The position numbers were made by a program, and so were the translations under genes. From Stappia sp. BW2 (GTDB lineage Bacteria; Pseudomonadota; Alphaproteobacteria; Rhizobiales; Stappiaceae), in the NCBI RefSeq assembly GCF_008107695.1, contig NZ_VIRG01000070.1, positions 620,001 through 684,000 on the forward strand: a DNA stretch of 64,000 nucleotides. The letters run 5' to 3'. Every line of letters begins with the position of its first letter. Position 1 is the stretch's first letter. Of the stretch, positions 25,640-34,018 are shown in pieces. Below the pieces are notes generated by a model. It made no database searches. It saw nothing but the letters and a program-made list of their open reading frames with translations, and was not told the origin of the DNA.

Positions 25640-26560
25640 ATGCCCTTTTCTCCCATGGTTCAAGAACGTATTGCCGCTTGGAACGAAGCTTCCGCCTCCT
25701 TTGGTCCTCTTCTCCTTGAGGGGGAGGGGGATTGGGAGGCAGCGCGCACCCACTATCTGGACGTGCTATCCGCTCACCCAACGCCTGAAGGCGTCACGAT
25801 CAGCCATACCAACATGGGGGGCGTGCCCGGCACCGTGGTTACGCCTGACGAGGTCGAGAGCGGGCGTACGCTCCTCTACATCCACGGCGGAGGTTATATT
25901 GCCGGAAGCCCGGCCGGGTATCACGGGCTCGCCGGGCATTTCGCGAAGCTCCTGAAGGCCGTCGTCTATATGCCGGACTATCGCCTCGCGCCGGAGCATC
26001 CGTTCCCTGCGGCAATCGACGACACTCTCGCGTCCTATCGATGGCTTCTGGAGGAAGGGAACCGCGCTGATCGGATCATGTTCGCGGGCGATTCCGCAGG
26101 GGGAGCCATGGTCGTGACGGTGATGGTCGCTACCAGGGATGCCGGTCTTCCCCTGCCGGCCGCCGGGGTCGCCATCTCGCCGTGGGCCAATCTGGAACAT
26201 ACCGGTGCATCCATGACCACACGCGACGGGATCGATCCCACTGTCAGCCTGGCTGGTCTTGATCTTATGGCTGCCGCCTTCCTTCAGGGGGCGTCGAAGG
26301 CGCATCCTGCGGCTTCGCCGGTGTTTGCGGATGTCGCGGGCCTGCCGCCAATCCTCGTTCAGATTGGGGAGAGCGAAGTGATGCTGAGCGATGCGATCCG
26401 CCTCGCGGCCCACCTGGGCGAGGGGCAAGTGCGCGTCTCGCTGGAAATATGGCCTGAGATGTTCCATGTCTGGCACATGTTTGCCTCCGTCCTGCCTGAA
26501 GGCGCGCAAGCGTTGCAAAGTGCTCGGGCGTTTCTGGAAACCGCGTTGAGCCAGGAATAA
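25640..26560 (+). CDS. HSL-type alpha/beta hydrolase (esterase)
   Basis: 306 residues. Oxyanion motif HGGGY, nucleophile motif GDSAGG (catalytic Ser), the conserved DYRLAPEHPFPAAIDD, and the C-terminal acid and His in IGESEVMLSD and PEMFHVWHMF. This is the hormone-sensitive-lipase (family IV) esterase set. No signal peptide, so cytosolic, acting on short-chain esters. Divergent from a LysR gene, which probably induces it. A strong terminator follows 18 bases after the stop. Confidence 0.92.
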   Translation: MPFSPMVQERIAAWNEASASFGPLLLEGEGDWEAARTHYLDVLSAHPTPEGVTISHTNMGGVPGTVVTPDEVESGRTLLYIHGGGYIAGSPAGYHGLAGHFAKLLKAVVYMPDYRLAPEHPFPAAIDDTLASYRWLLEEGNRADRIMFAGDSAGGAMVVTVMVATRDAGLPLPAAGVAISPWANLEHTGASMTTRDGIDPTVSLAGLDLMAAAFLQGASKAHPAASPVFADVAGLPPILVQIGESEVMLSDAIRLAAHLGEGQVRVSLEIWPEMFHVWHMFASVLPEGAQALQSARAFLETALSQE

Positions 26561-26577
26561 CGTCCGCTCCTAGCGGC

Positions 26578-26613
26578 TGCTCTCCGAAAGAACTTTTCGG
26601 AGAGCCATTTTTC
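26578..26613 (+). terminator. Rho-independent terminator after the esterase gene
   Basis: GGCTCTCCGAAAAG-type hairpin: GCTCTCCGAAA, loop GAAC, TTTTCGGAGAGC, then ATTTTTC. Stem of about eleven pairs plus a T run. Confidence 0.85.
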
Positions 26614-26707
26614 TTCCTGAGGCAAGGCGTCATTGACCGTCGAGCACCCGTTCAGCCCCCACTGCGGACAAAGCGGACGTTGTTGCTACAACAAAGCACG
26701 TAGGGTG

Positions 26708-27187
26708 CTATGTGCGTTCTATCGCTCGTCGCATGTTGATGCCTGTCGGCGTAAACCCAGCCGACAGGTACAGGTTCTTTGCAATGCTGTTGTCTGCTGC
26801 AACACGGAGCCGAAATTCGGCAAACTCGGTTTCTGAGAACCACTCATCCAACGCTGCCAATGCAAGACGAGCAAACCCTTTTCCCCGATAAGGCGGCAGG
26901 ATGGAAAAGTCGCTGATGAACACGGTTTGATTTTTCGCGTTCGGCTGGCACCAAAGATACCCGATCGGGGCGTCCGCATTTTCGGTTCTTGCGACGATGC
27001 ACAACAAAACCTGACCCGGCGTTTCGACGCCCTGCTCAAAGCTTTCGGCAACCGTCTGTGCAGCTTGTTTCGTGGCTGTCTGGATGTCCACGTCATAATT
27101 TGCAGAGATTTCAGTGGCATAATCCGGAACGAAATAATCGACATAGCCCGGAAACTCGTCAGATCTCATTTTCCGAAGCTCAACCAT
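26708..27187 (-). CDS. GNAT-family N-acetyltransferase
   Basis: 159 residues, one GNAT fold. The acetyl-CoA loop is seen in SILPPYRGKGFARLALAALD and the C-terminal region in ARNLYLSAGF-like text (AKNLYLSAGFTPTGINMRRA). Acetyl-CoA donor; acceptor unknown. It lies alone between the esterase terminator and a repeat-rich gap, transcribed toward the terminator. Confidence 0.88.
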   Translation of the reverse strand: MVELRKMRSDEFPGYVDYFVPDYATEISANYDVDIQTATKQAAQTVAESFEQGVETPGQVLLCIVARTENADAPIGYLWCQPNAKNQTVFISDFSILPPYRGKGFARLALAALDEWFSETEFAEFRLRVAADNSIAKNLYLSAGFTPTGINMRRAIERT

Positions 27188-27269
27188 CCTTGTGCCAATC
27201 TCCTGTCAAATGAGCGTGCCGTAGGGAGCAACGTTCGTGATGAAAACCGGACTACGTGCCGCACGCTCG

Positions 27270-27400
27270 ATGGTCAAGTTCAAAACAAACCGCTGATACG
27301 CTGCTGCGGTGCGGTCCGCCGAAGCCGCCGTTCCTTGCATTTGCGAAGACGGGTGGCCGCCAGATGCCAGGATTGCGGACAATCCTGCTGCTCGATTTCC
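27270..27400. repeat. Degenerate intergenic repeat copy (family R)
   Basis: Holds module 2 of the repeat: CGCTGCTGCGGTGCGGTCCG, CCGAAGCCGCCGTTCCTTGC and 'ATTTGCGAAG' (27300-27350). The first 20 bases are identical to those at 30908. Confidence 0.65.
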
Positions 27401-27441
27401 AACTTTCAAGGTCCGCTTTCGCACGCATAAGCGCAACAGAA

Positions 27442-28329
27442 CTATCCGAGAGGTTCAAGCTCCCGATCCTGCCGCGGTGATCTTCCAAATTTCCGGGAGT
27501 ACTCCCGCGAGAATTGCGCTGAGCTTTCGTAACCCACGCCAAATGCGATCTCGGAGACCTTTGCTCGGCTCGTCCTCAGATCATCCCTGGCTTTGAGAAG
27601 GCGCAGGTCTTTCTGATACTGGAGTGGGGATGTTCCTGTCACGGCCTTGAACTGCTCGAAGAAGGCCGAGTTGCTCATACCGACGCGGCGAGCGAGATCA
27701 CTGACGACGATGGCGCCGGACAGATTCGATTGGATATCGCGCGTGGCCAAGAAAATGCGGCTTGCCGTGCTTTCGTGCCAGAGTAACCTTTGCAGCACGG
27801 GCGCTTGCGGCCCGATCAGGAGCCTTGCATGGATTTCCCGGGACGTGATCGGGGCCAGGAGTTGACGCGTCTCTTCAGCTTCGCACTGAAAGAAGTACCG
27901 AAGAAGAGCCTCATCCAAGGAAGGGGCGGTGTCACACTGGCAGATCGAGAAGGGGTCAGACGACGCCCCCGAAGCCGGCAACACAGCAGGGGCCAGGGAT
28001 CGCAACAGGTCAAGGTCGAGCGGAAAAACCAGGGCTATGTAGGGGCATTCGGGCGAGGCTTCGGTTATGCGAGAGACCACGGGCAGCGTATGGCTCACAA
28101 TCAGTGATTGTCCTGCTCGCACTGTTATCGTTTTGGTATTTGACCCAACTTGCTTTGCGCCTTGCAGAATGAGGCACAGCAAAGGCCGGTAAACCGTTGC
28201 GCTCAAACCAGTGGTCGCGTGGTGCCGTAGCAGGTGCGTACCGCTGCTGTTGTCGTGCATCGCCCCTTCACGGACCTCAGCTTGATCCAGCAGCGCCGTA
28301 ACATGGTTGACCAATCCTGGACGTGTCAT
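27442..28329 (-). CDS. AraC-family regulator (AraC_N type), divergent from SDR
   Basis: 295 residues from ATG 28329 (GGAGG five bases upstream; an in-frame ATG at 28341 lacks a site). The N-terminal part is the AraC_N cupin-like domain (YRPLLCLILQGAKQVGSNTK, AGQSLIVSHTLPVVSRI). The C-terminus has the two helix-turn-helix motifs (LARRVGMSNSAFFEQFKAVT and VSEIAFGVGYESSAQFSREY). The neighbouring divergent SDR gene, 162 bases away, is the probable target; AraC_N regulators with SDR or aldo-keto partners are common. Confidence 0.92.
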   Translation of the reverse strand: MTRPGLVNHVTALLDQAEVREGAMHDNSSGTHLLRHHATTGLSATVYRPLLCLILQGAKQVGSNTKTITVRAGQSLIVSHTLPVVSRITEASPECPYIALVFPLDLDLLRSLAPAVLPASGASSDPFSICQCDTAPSLDEALLRYFFQCEAEETRQLLAPITSREIHARLLIGPQAPVLQRLLWHESTASRIFLATRDIQSNLSGAIVVSDLARRVGMSNSAFFEQFKAVTGTSPLQYQKDLRLLKARDDLRTSRAKVSEIAFGVGYESSAQFSREYSRKFGRSPRQDRELEPLG

Positions 28330-28491
28330 GGCGGCCTCCAATCTCTCGCGACTCGAATAGCACTACGCGTTCAAGAACTAAAACAAAACTCGGTTCGAAT
28401 GGAGAAACAGGCAAGTTTTCCGGAATTTCGAGGAAGATTGGCGAAAAAATCGAGAGTAACGTGACCAAATTTAAGCCATGGGAGACATGAC

Positions 28492-29307
28492 ATGAAAACC
28501 ATACTGATCACAGGAGCCTCTTCAGGCATCGGTGCAGCGACGGCCAGGCATTTTCAGGCCAACGGCTGGAACGTGATCGCCACGATGCGGAAGCCGGATG
28601 CTGCGGGTGATCTTGCCGAACTCGACAATGTGCACGTGGCCAAACTGGACGTGACCGACCCGGATACGATCGCCGGGGCCGTTGACGCCGGAATCCGCCG
28701 TTTTGGCCGAATTGACGCGTTGCTCAACAACGCGGGCTACGGGGCCTATGGGGCGCTGGAGGCGTTCTCGATGGAGCGCATAAGGCGTCAGTTCGATACC
28801 AATGTGATCGGTCTTTTGGAGGTGACGAAAACAGTGCTGCCGCACATGCGGGAAAACCGTGCGGGTACGATCGTCAATATCTCTTCGATCGGAGGGCAGA
28901 TCACCTTCCCGCTGGGCACGCTCTATCATGGTACCAAATTCGCGGTCGAAGGCCTGTCCGAGGCGCTGCATTATGAACTCGAACCGCTTGGCATCCGGGT
29001 TTGCATTGTCGAGCCGGGCATGATCAAAACAAATTTCGGCGGCAGTTCCTTCGATTTTGCCATGGATGAAAGCCTGCCAGACTATGCGCCCACAGCCGAG
29101 GCCATGGGGCGCGTCTTTGGCAAACTGGCGTCCAGCCCATCGGCGCCAGAAAGCGTTGCAGACGTGATCTGGAGCGCCATCAACGATACAGGTGACCGTC
29201 TACGTTACCGCGCGGGAGCGGATGCCGAGGCGTTGCTGGACAGGCGCAAGGCGCAAGACGACGAGACTTTCATGGGCGGCATCAAAGAGTTGATGCGAGA
29301 AGGATAG
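28492..29307 (+). CDS. Short-chain dehydrogenase/reductase
   Basis: 271 residues, classical SDR. NAD(P) motif TGASSGIGAATARHF, the structural NNAGYGAYG, the Ser of VNISSIGGQ, and the YHGTKFAVEG active site (Tyr, Lys). Cofactor NADP is suggested by the basic residue in TMRKPD after strand 2. Alcohol or ketone substrate unknown. GGGAGAC ribosome site upstream. Divergent from the AraC regulator. Confidence 0.92.
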   Translation: MKTILITGASSGIGAATARHFQANGWNVIATMRKPDAAGDLAELDNVHVAKLDVTDPDTIAGAVDAGIRRFGRIDALLNNAGYGAYGALEAFSMERIRRQFDTNVIGLLEVTKTVLPHMRENRAGTIVNISSIGGQITFPLGTLYHGTKFAVEGLSEALHYELEPLGIRVCIVEPGMIKTNFGGSSFDFAMDESLPDYAPTAEAMGRVFGKLASSPSAPESVADVIWSAINDTGDRLRYRAGADAEALLDRRKAQDDETFMGGIKELMREG

Positions 29308-29424
29308 CGATCCTTCCCAGGGCCCCAGAAATGTTTAGTTGTTGCTGGAAGCCGCAGCTCGGTGACGAATTGCTGGTGCAAGGCCTGCTCTCGCACTCGC
29401 TTCGAAGCAGTGTTTCGACGCGAT

Positions 29425-29600
29425 GCGGCATGCTGGTAGTTTGGGCTCTAAGCGGACTTGCGGCGCCACAGCATCCCGATCCGGACCTTGGCTGGTGCCT
29501 GGTCGACATAAACGGCCCATTGCTGCCGGTCATCCAACTCGATGTCGCTGCGGTGCGGCCAGTCGCAGGAGATATTCACTGCAACTGCTCAACCAGATAA
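29425..29600. repeat. Degenerate intergenic repeat copy (family R), long form
   Basis: GGGCTCTAAGCGGACTTGCG at 29442, then CATCCCGATCCGGACCTTGG and TGGTGCCTGGTCGACATAAA with 'CGGCCCATTGCTGC'. This is module 1, nearly the same as at 41530-41580. The remaining stretch to 29842 has no gene I can support. Confidence 0.65.
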
Positions 29601-29842
29601 TTCGGCAAGGTCGGCAGCGCGGACGAAGCGGACTTTCACCAGTCAGATCCCAATGTCCGATTACAAAGCTGGTACGTGGTTAAGGCCCGCCAGGGGTCCT
29701 TCTGCACCTCGGCTCATTCGATCCAGGCCGAACGTTCGCAATGCGGCCCCACCGCGATCACACAAGCCGCCAGCGATTATGGACAACACTTGAAAATCCG
29801 ACTACGCCACTGGTATCGCGAAAAAGAAATTGGACTCTGTCA

Positions 29843-30718
29843 TTGGATCATCCCCGGACTTCCGCATCCCATTCCAAGCTCCTCAAGATCGTCGTGATGA
29901 ATGACCTTCACCTCGTTGCGCCCGGCACACGACGACCCAATATGGACACTACCGCCCGTTTTGCCGTTGCCTTGAGGAGCGCTGCCGCACGGCACGGCGA
30001 CGCAGATTTGTGCGTCTTCGCCGGGGACATCGCCGACCAGGCCGAGCCTGAGGCCTACCGGCTCTTTGATAGTCTGCGCAGGGCTTTGCTGATCCCTCAA
30101 TGCGTTACACTGGGTAACCATGACGACCGTAACGTCTACCTGACTTATGCGGAGAACTTCGAGACCGATCCGAACGGTTACGTGCAGTGTCGTAGGGATA
30201 TCAAAGGGCATTGTGTGCTCGTGCTCGACAGCTCCGAACCGGGACATGAGCGTGGGGGCTTCCCTGCGCCGAAGCTGGCTTGGGTGGCCGAACAACTCGC
30301 AAATGCGCGCAGGTCTGGACTAAAGGTGATTGTCATCCTCCACCATAATCCTGCGGCCCTTCAGATGCCTGTCGACACCTATCGTCTCAGCGCACCGAGC
30401 GACCTCCTCGCGGTGTTGAAACAAAGCGGTGCTGATATTCTTCAGGTAATCGCAGGGCATTGCCACATCTCGTCGGCGGGCAGCTGGGGAGGCCTCCCCT
30501 GCGCCACGCTCGCGGGAAACCATCATCGCGTCGAGCCTTTCCTTCGCGGTCGGACTGGACGCCAGCAGTGTTACGAAGGACCGGCGCATTATGGTGTCGT
30601 CGTGTCTAACGGGTCCGACTGTGCCGTCCACTTCGAAGCCTATGTCGGTGAGGCTGACCCAATGGATGGTACGCTTTTTCCGAGGAAGGTGGACCAGGCT
30701 TTTGAAGAAGTTGGATGA
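29843..30718 (+). CDS. Metallophosphoesterase (CpdA-like)
   Basis: About 291 residues. The dinuclear-metal motifs are complete and in order: MNDLHLV (Asp, His), GDIADQ, GNHDDR, ILHHNP and GHCHI. This is the class III cyclic-nucleotide phosphodiesterase/CpdA group, acting on phosphoesters in the cytosol. The start is uncertain: the first beta strand (LLKIVVMNDLHL) requires initiation upstream of ATG 29897, so TTG 29843 or the frame's ATG 29741 must be used; neither has a good ribosome site. This may mean a damaged 5' end within repeat-rich DNA. Confidence 0.75.
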   Translation: MDHPRTSASHSKLLKIVVMNDLHLVAPGTRRPNMDTTARFAVALRSAAARHGDADLCVFAGDIADQAEPEAYRLFDSLRRALLIPQCVTLGNHDDRNVYLTYAENFETDPNGYVQCRRDIKGHCVLVLDSSEPGHERGGFPAPKLAWVAEQLANARRSGLKVIVILHHNPAALQMPVDTYRLSAPSDLLAVLKQSGADILQVIAGHCHISSAGSWGGLPCATLAGNHHRVEPFLRGRTGRQQCYEGPAHYGVVVSNGSDCAVHFEAYVGEADPMDGTLFPRKVDQAFEEVG

Positions 30719-30754
30719 GCTGCCGTTGGTCGCCGTGGTATCATCGCGCACAAG

Positions 30755-30985
30755 CGACACTTCCGCTGAAGCCGCCGTTCCATGCATTTTTGCAGCACTG
30801 GTCAAAGTGGGCTCTAATCGGACTTGCGGCGTCGCAACAATGATCGCAGCGACCAATTTTGCGCCAGCGTCGTTCACGGCATAACCGGTCATCCACTCGT
30901 TGATACGCTGCTGCGGTGCGGTCCGACGAAGCCGTCATTTGTCGCAAGTTTTTGAATGGCGGCTTTGCGATCGTTTTTGCACGAA
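30755..30985. repeat. Two adjacent copies of repeat family R
   Basis: First GCTGAAGCCGCCGTTCCATG (30765), then GGGCTCTAATCGGACTTGCG and 'GCAACAATGATCGCAGC...CCAGCGTCGTTCA', then GATACGCTGCTGCGGTGCGG and 'TCCGACGAAGCCGTCATTTG' (30900-30940). It shows the modules placed side by side and in the same orientation. Confidence 0.65.
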
Positions 30986-30991
30986 CCGGTT

Positions 30992-31882
30992 CTATCCTCC
31001 GGTTCCACGGCGAAACGGTAACATCAGGACTGAATAAACCTGGCGATAGTCAGGCAACTTCGTTTTCGGATCGGTTCCCAATTCGCGTGGTGGTGTTCCA
31101 GGGCGGTAAACGAACGTGCCGAAAATCTGATCCCAGACCGTTAGCGTCGCGCCATAGTTTTTCGCCTCGCTCACATTCGCGGAGTGGTGATACCGGTGAA
31201 CCTCGGGGCCGACGAAGACATAATTGGCCCAGCCAAGGCGCAGATCGACATTGAAATGACTGATGATGCCGTGAAAGGCATTGACCACCAGAAAGATCAG
31301 GGCAGCCTCGGGTCGATACCCCATGAGCCAGATCGGCACGATGATCGTCATGCCCTGAACGAACACCGCGTTGAACGGGTGCAGCACTGCGTGCATCAGC
31401 AGATAGAGCCGGTCGGGCAGATGGTGGGCGGCATGGATTTGCCACAAAACCCGACCGATCGGCCCGCGGAGTTCGTGCATGGCCCGATGGATATGGTAGT
31501 TTAGAATTTCAAAAACGAGGAACAGAACCGGCACCTGAATCCAGAGCGGCCAGTCGCGGGCGAGGCCGTCCCCTTGTCCCGAAATGGTGATGGACAGCAT
31601 CGCGAGCCCTGCGGACAGGAGCCCGACCGTTCCCCCGGAAAGACCAATATAGATGAAGTCGGGCAGCAAGTTGCGCCACGTCATGGACCAGCGCCAGTCC
31701 ATTGGAAAGGTCAGCTCGAGAACGAGATATGTCAGAAAGAGCGGCAGAGTGATCAGGATCCATGCGGGCCGTTCGTCGACCTTCATCTGAAGGAAGTACC
31801 AAAGACCGAAAATGATCCAAGCCCACGAGGCGGGATAGAGGCCCCGGCGGATGATCCGGCGGGGCATGCTATTGTCGTTCAT
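30992..31882 (-). CDS. Sterol desaturase / fatty-acid hydroxylase family protein
   Basis: 296 residues from ATG 31882 (AAGGAG upstream). An integral-membrane diiron enzyme: the histidine boxes are HIHR, HAAHH and HRYHH, plus an HGIISH between helices, with four or more membrane helices around them. The family hydroxylates or desaturates lipids with O2. The divergent tetR gene starts 108 bases away and is the likely repressor. Substrate not deducible. Confidence 0.9.
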   Translation of the reverse strand: MNDNSMPRRIIRRGLYPASWAWIIFGLWYFLQMKVDERPAWILITLPLFLTYLVLELTFPMDWRWSMTWRNLLPDFIYIGLSGGTVGLLSAGLAMLSITISGQGDGLARDWPLWIQVPVLFLVFEILNYHIHRAMHELRGPIGRVLWQIHAAHHLPDRLYLLMHAVLHPFNAVFVQGMTIIVPIWLMGYRPEAALIFLVVNAFHGIISHFNVDLRLGWANYVFVGPEVHRYHHSANVSEAKNYGATLTVWDQIFGTFVYRPGTPPRELGTDPKTKLPDYRQVYSVLMLPFRRGTGG

Positions 31883-31990
31883 TCCAGATACTCCTTGAAG
31901 TCTCGGACACATGTCCGATAGCGTTCGCTACGCAAACGGATGACCTAGGACCAGACCGGGAGGAGACTTTCCGGACAGAGCGGAGGCGAT

Positions 31991-32494
31991 GTGTCCGAAG
32001 ACCCGCGCGCAGCGCATACGAAATCGGCTCTCAAGCAGGCCCTTATGAAACTGCTGGAGCAGGACAACTGGGGCGGGATCACGATCGTCGGGATATGCCG
32101 CCGTGCCGGGGTGGCGCGGTCGTCCTTCTACGAACATTACGGCGCCAAGTCGGATCTGCTGGACGAAGTTTTTTCCGACAACATGGCCAAGATCCGCCCT
32201 TCGACCAATCCGAACGGAGCACTCGCAACGTTGGACTGGCTCGTCGATCACGTCGCGGAGGCGCCCGAATTCTTTGCCCATGCCATGCAGGGCGGGCGGG
32301 GCGATGCGCTCTTGCCACGTTTCCGCGAGGCGCTCATTCAACAATTGTCAGAAGAACTGGCAGCACGGAGCATTTCGGACGCCAGAGTGAAAGCCGCCTA
32401 TGTGGTCGGCGGGTCAATGGCTTATCTCGCGGAGAACGACACGGGCGCTACCCGTGAATTCATTCAGGAACTGGCCGGACGCTTGATCAGATAG
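31991..32494 (+). CDS. TetR/AcrR-family regulator
   Basis: 167 residues, start GTG 31991 with GGAGG five bases upstream (the ATG two bases earlier is out of frame). HTH: LKQALMKLLEQDNWGGITIV, GICRRAGVARSSFYEHYGAK, as in TetR proteins of the TetR_C_7/YxbF-like kind. The short C-terminal half is the ligand domain. It probably represses the divergent sterol desaturase gene. Confidence 0.9.
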   Translation: MSEDPRAAHTKSALKQALMKLLEQDNWGGITIVGICRRAGVARSSFYEHYGAKSDLLDEVFSDNMAKIRPSTNPNGALATLDWLVDHVAEAPEFFAHAMQGGRGDALLPRFREALIQQLSEELAARSISDARVKAAYVVGGSMAYLAENDTGATREFIQELAGRLIR

Positions 32495-32559
32495 GCCCGG
32501 CAAGAAACAAGCCCTGCGCCAAGCCAAAGAAATCAGATTGCGGACGTTCACATTCACCG

Positions 32560-32775
32560 CAGCGTTGGCCAAGATGGGCTCAAACCCGCCTTGCGGCGGC
32601 GCGGCGTGCCGATCCTGACCCTGTCTGATGCCTGGCCGATACAAATGGCTCGGAGCGGAAATTTATAACCATTAATCCAATGGTTCCTTCGTGCCCCCAA
32701 TTCGGACATCGGAAGCCCAGTCGCAGGTTTCGAAAGCTGTTGTTCTCGCACTGGCAGGTCTAAGCTGGACTGACC
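32560..32775. repeat. Degenerate intergenic repeat copy (family R)
   Basis: GGGCTCAAACCCGCCTTGCG, then CGTGCCGATCCTGACCCTGT and 'GATGCCTGGCCGATACAAATGGC' repeat module 1 of the family, followed by AGCCCAGTCGCAGGTTTCG as at 29560. A G-rich run (GGGGGGGGAGGGGG, 32793-32806) follows. Confidence 0.6.
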
Positions 32776-32969
32776 AAATCGGTGCGTTGTCCGGGGGGGG
32801 AGGGGGAGCGAAAAATACCCCTAACAGTTTGAAACAAATGACTTAACTCCCGCAACAGGCTTTCCGATTGAAAACCCCGGGAAGGATCCTTGCGGCCCTT
32901 TTCATTGCTGGCTTTGGGGGGTATCCAGACAAGATGCAACCCGCCTGTTCTGTCTCTCCTGGAAATCTC

Positions 32970-33758
32970 ATGCCAATCGCGCCGACGTCACTCGAACGTA
33001 TCTATTTGCTCTGGGACAACCTGGCCGACCACGACGTCGGGGATATCCACGCTTCCCGCAGGTTCCTGCTCGAGACGGTCTGCGGCCTCATCGACGCACA
33101 GAACGCGGATTGGATCGGCTGTGTGCGATTGAACTCGCCCCAGTCGCGCGATCCGATGAAGGGCTGGCGTCCGCGCACGCTGTTCACGCTGAACCCGTGT
33201 GATCACACCAATGCGGCGATTGACGGGGCTTTCGAGGAGATGGAAAAGGGCGAACCGGACATCACCACCACGCGCAACGTGGAGCTGGCCGGGACATTCC
33301 GGGTCCTCAGCCTGAAGGAGCTGGCCACGCCGGAGTGGTTCGAAGGGCCTTCCTACAAGAACTACTACAAGGCGCTCGACCGGCAGGATTCCCTCTGGGC
33401 CGGCATCCCGATCAACGAGGATGCGGAAATCCAGATCGGCTTTCATCGCAACTTCGTCAGTGAGCCGTTCACAGCGGACCATCAGGAAATCGTCTCCCAT
33501 GCGCTGCGCGGCATACGCTGGTTCTTCAAGCACCAGATGCTGGGTGAAGGTGTTGGCGTGGCAACCGCGCCGCTGACCCCGGTCGAGCAGCAGGTATTGC
33601 AAGGTCTGCTGCTTGGCCTGACGGAAAAACAGATCGCCGAGCAGAACAACCAGAGCCCGCATACCACCCACGACCATGTGAAGCGGATCTTCCGCAAATA
33701 CGGCGTGTCCAGCCGTTCGGCGCTGATGGCGCTCTGGCTTGGCAAGGGATTGATTTGA
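32970..33758 (+). CDS. LuxR-family transcriptional regulator upstream of the autotransporter
   Basis: 262 residues from ATG 32970; the frame is open to a TTG at 32868 and ATG 32934 is also possible. The last 65 residues are the LuxR HTH: 'LTPVEQQVLQGLLLGLTEKQ', then IAEQNNQSPHTTHDHVKRIF and 'RKYGVSSRSALMALWL'. The first 180 are a sensory region without homoserine-lactone-domain landmarks or a receiver. The autotransporter gene follows in the same direction 260 bases on; CCCCT-type motifs flank this gene (32818 and 33767), which may be its own sites. Confidence 0.85.
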   Translation: MPIAPTSLERIYLLWDNLADHDVGDIHASRRFLLETVCGLIDAQNADWIGCVRLNSPQSRDPMKGWRPRTLFTLNPCDHTNAAIDGAFEEMEKGEPDITTTRNVELAGTFRVLSLKELATPEWFEGPSYKNYYKALDRQDSLWAGIPINEDAEIQIGFHRNFVSEPFTADHQEIVSHALRGIRWFFKHQMLGEGVGVATAPLTPVEQQVLQGLLLGLTEKQIAEQNNQSPHTTHDHVKRIFRKYGVSSRSALMALWLGKGLI

Positions 33759-33766
33759 AACAATAA

Positions 33767-33780
33767 CCCCTAAACAGGGG
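33767..33780. promoter_or_regulatory. CCCCT-AAAC-AGGGG dyad after the LuxR gene
   Basis: A perfect five-base dyad in the luxR/autotransporter gap. A closely related half, CCCCTAACAG, lies at 32818-32827 upstream of luxR. The pair suggests a shared operator; it could instead be a weak terminator, but there is no T run. Confidence 0.4.
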
Positions 33781-34018
33781 ATAGCGCCTCACCTCAAGCA
33801 GCGGCAAAAAGCTGTCTCGGACCATGCCTCGCGAAATATGTCAATCGCAGGGCCGGCGCGCACAGCAACGGCCTCCTTGCATCGGCATGGTTCCACCTGA
33901 AACCAGCAGGGAGGTCCCATGCCCCGATTTGACGCCCTCTCAGCTCCTGCGAGCCTGAAGCGCCACACCGTGTGTGCCTCCTTGCCGTTGTCTGCCTGCT
34001 TTTGTCGCTGAGACCTTG

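Noticed and set aside
32793..32806. G-run as a G-quadruplex regulator
   Set aside because: Only two G tracts are present in the run, too few for a standard intramolecular quadruplex; kept only as a note.
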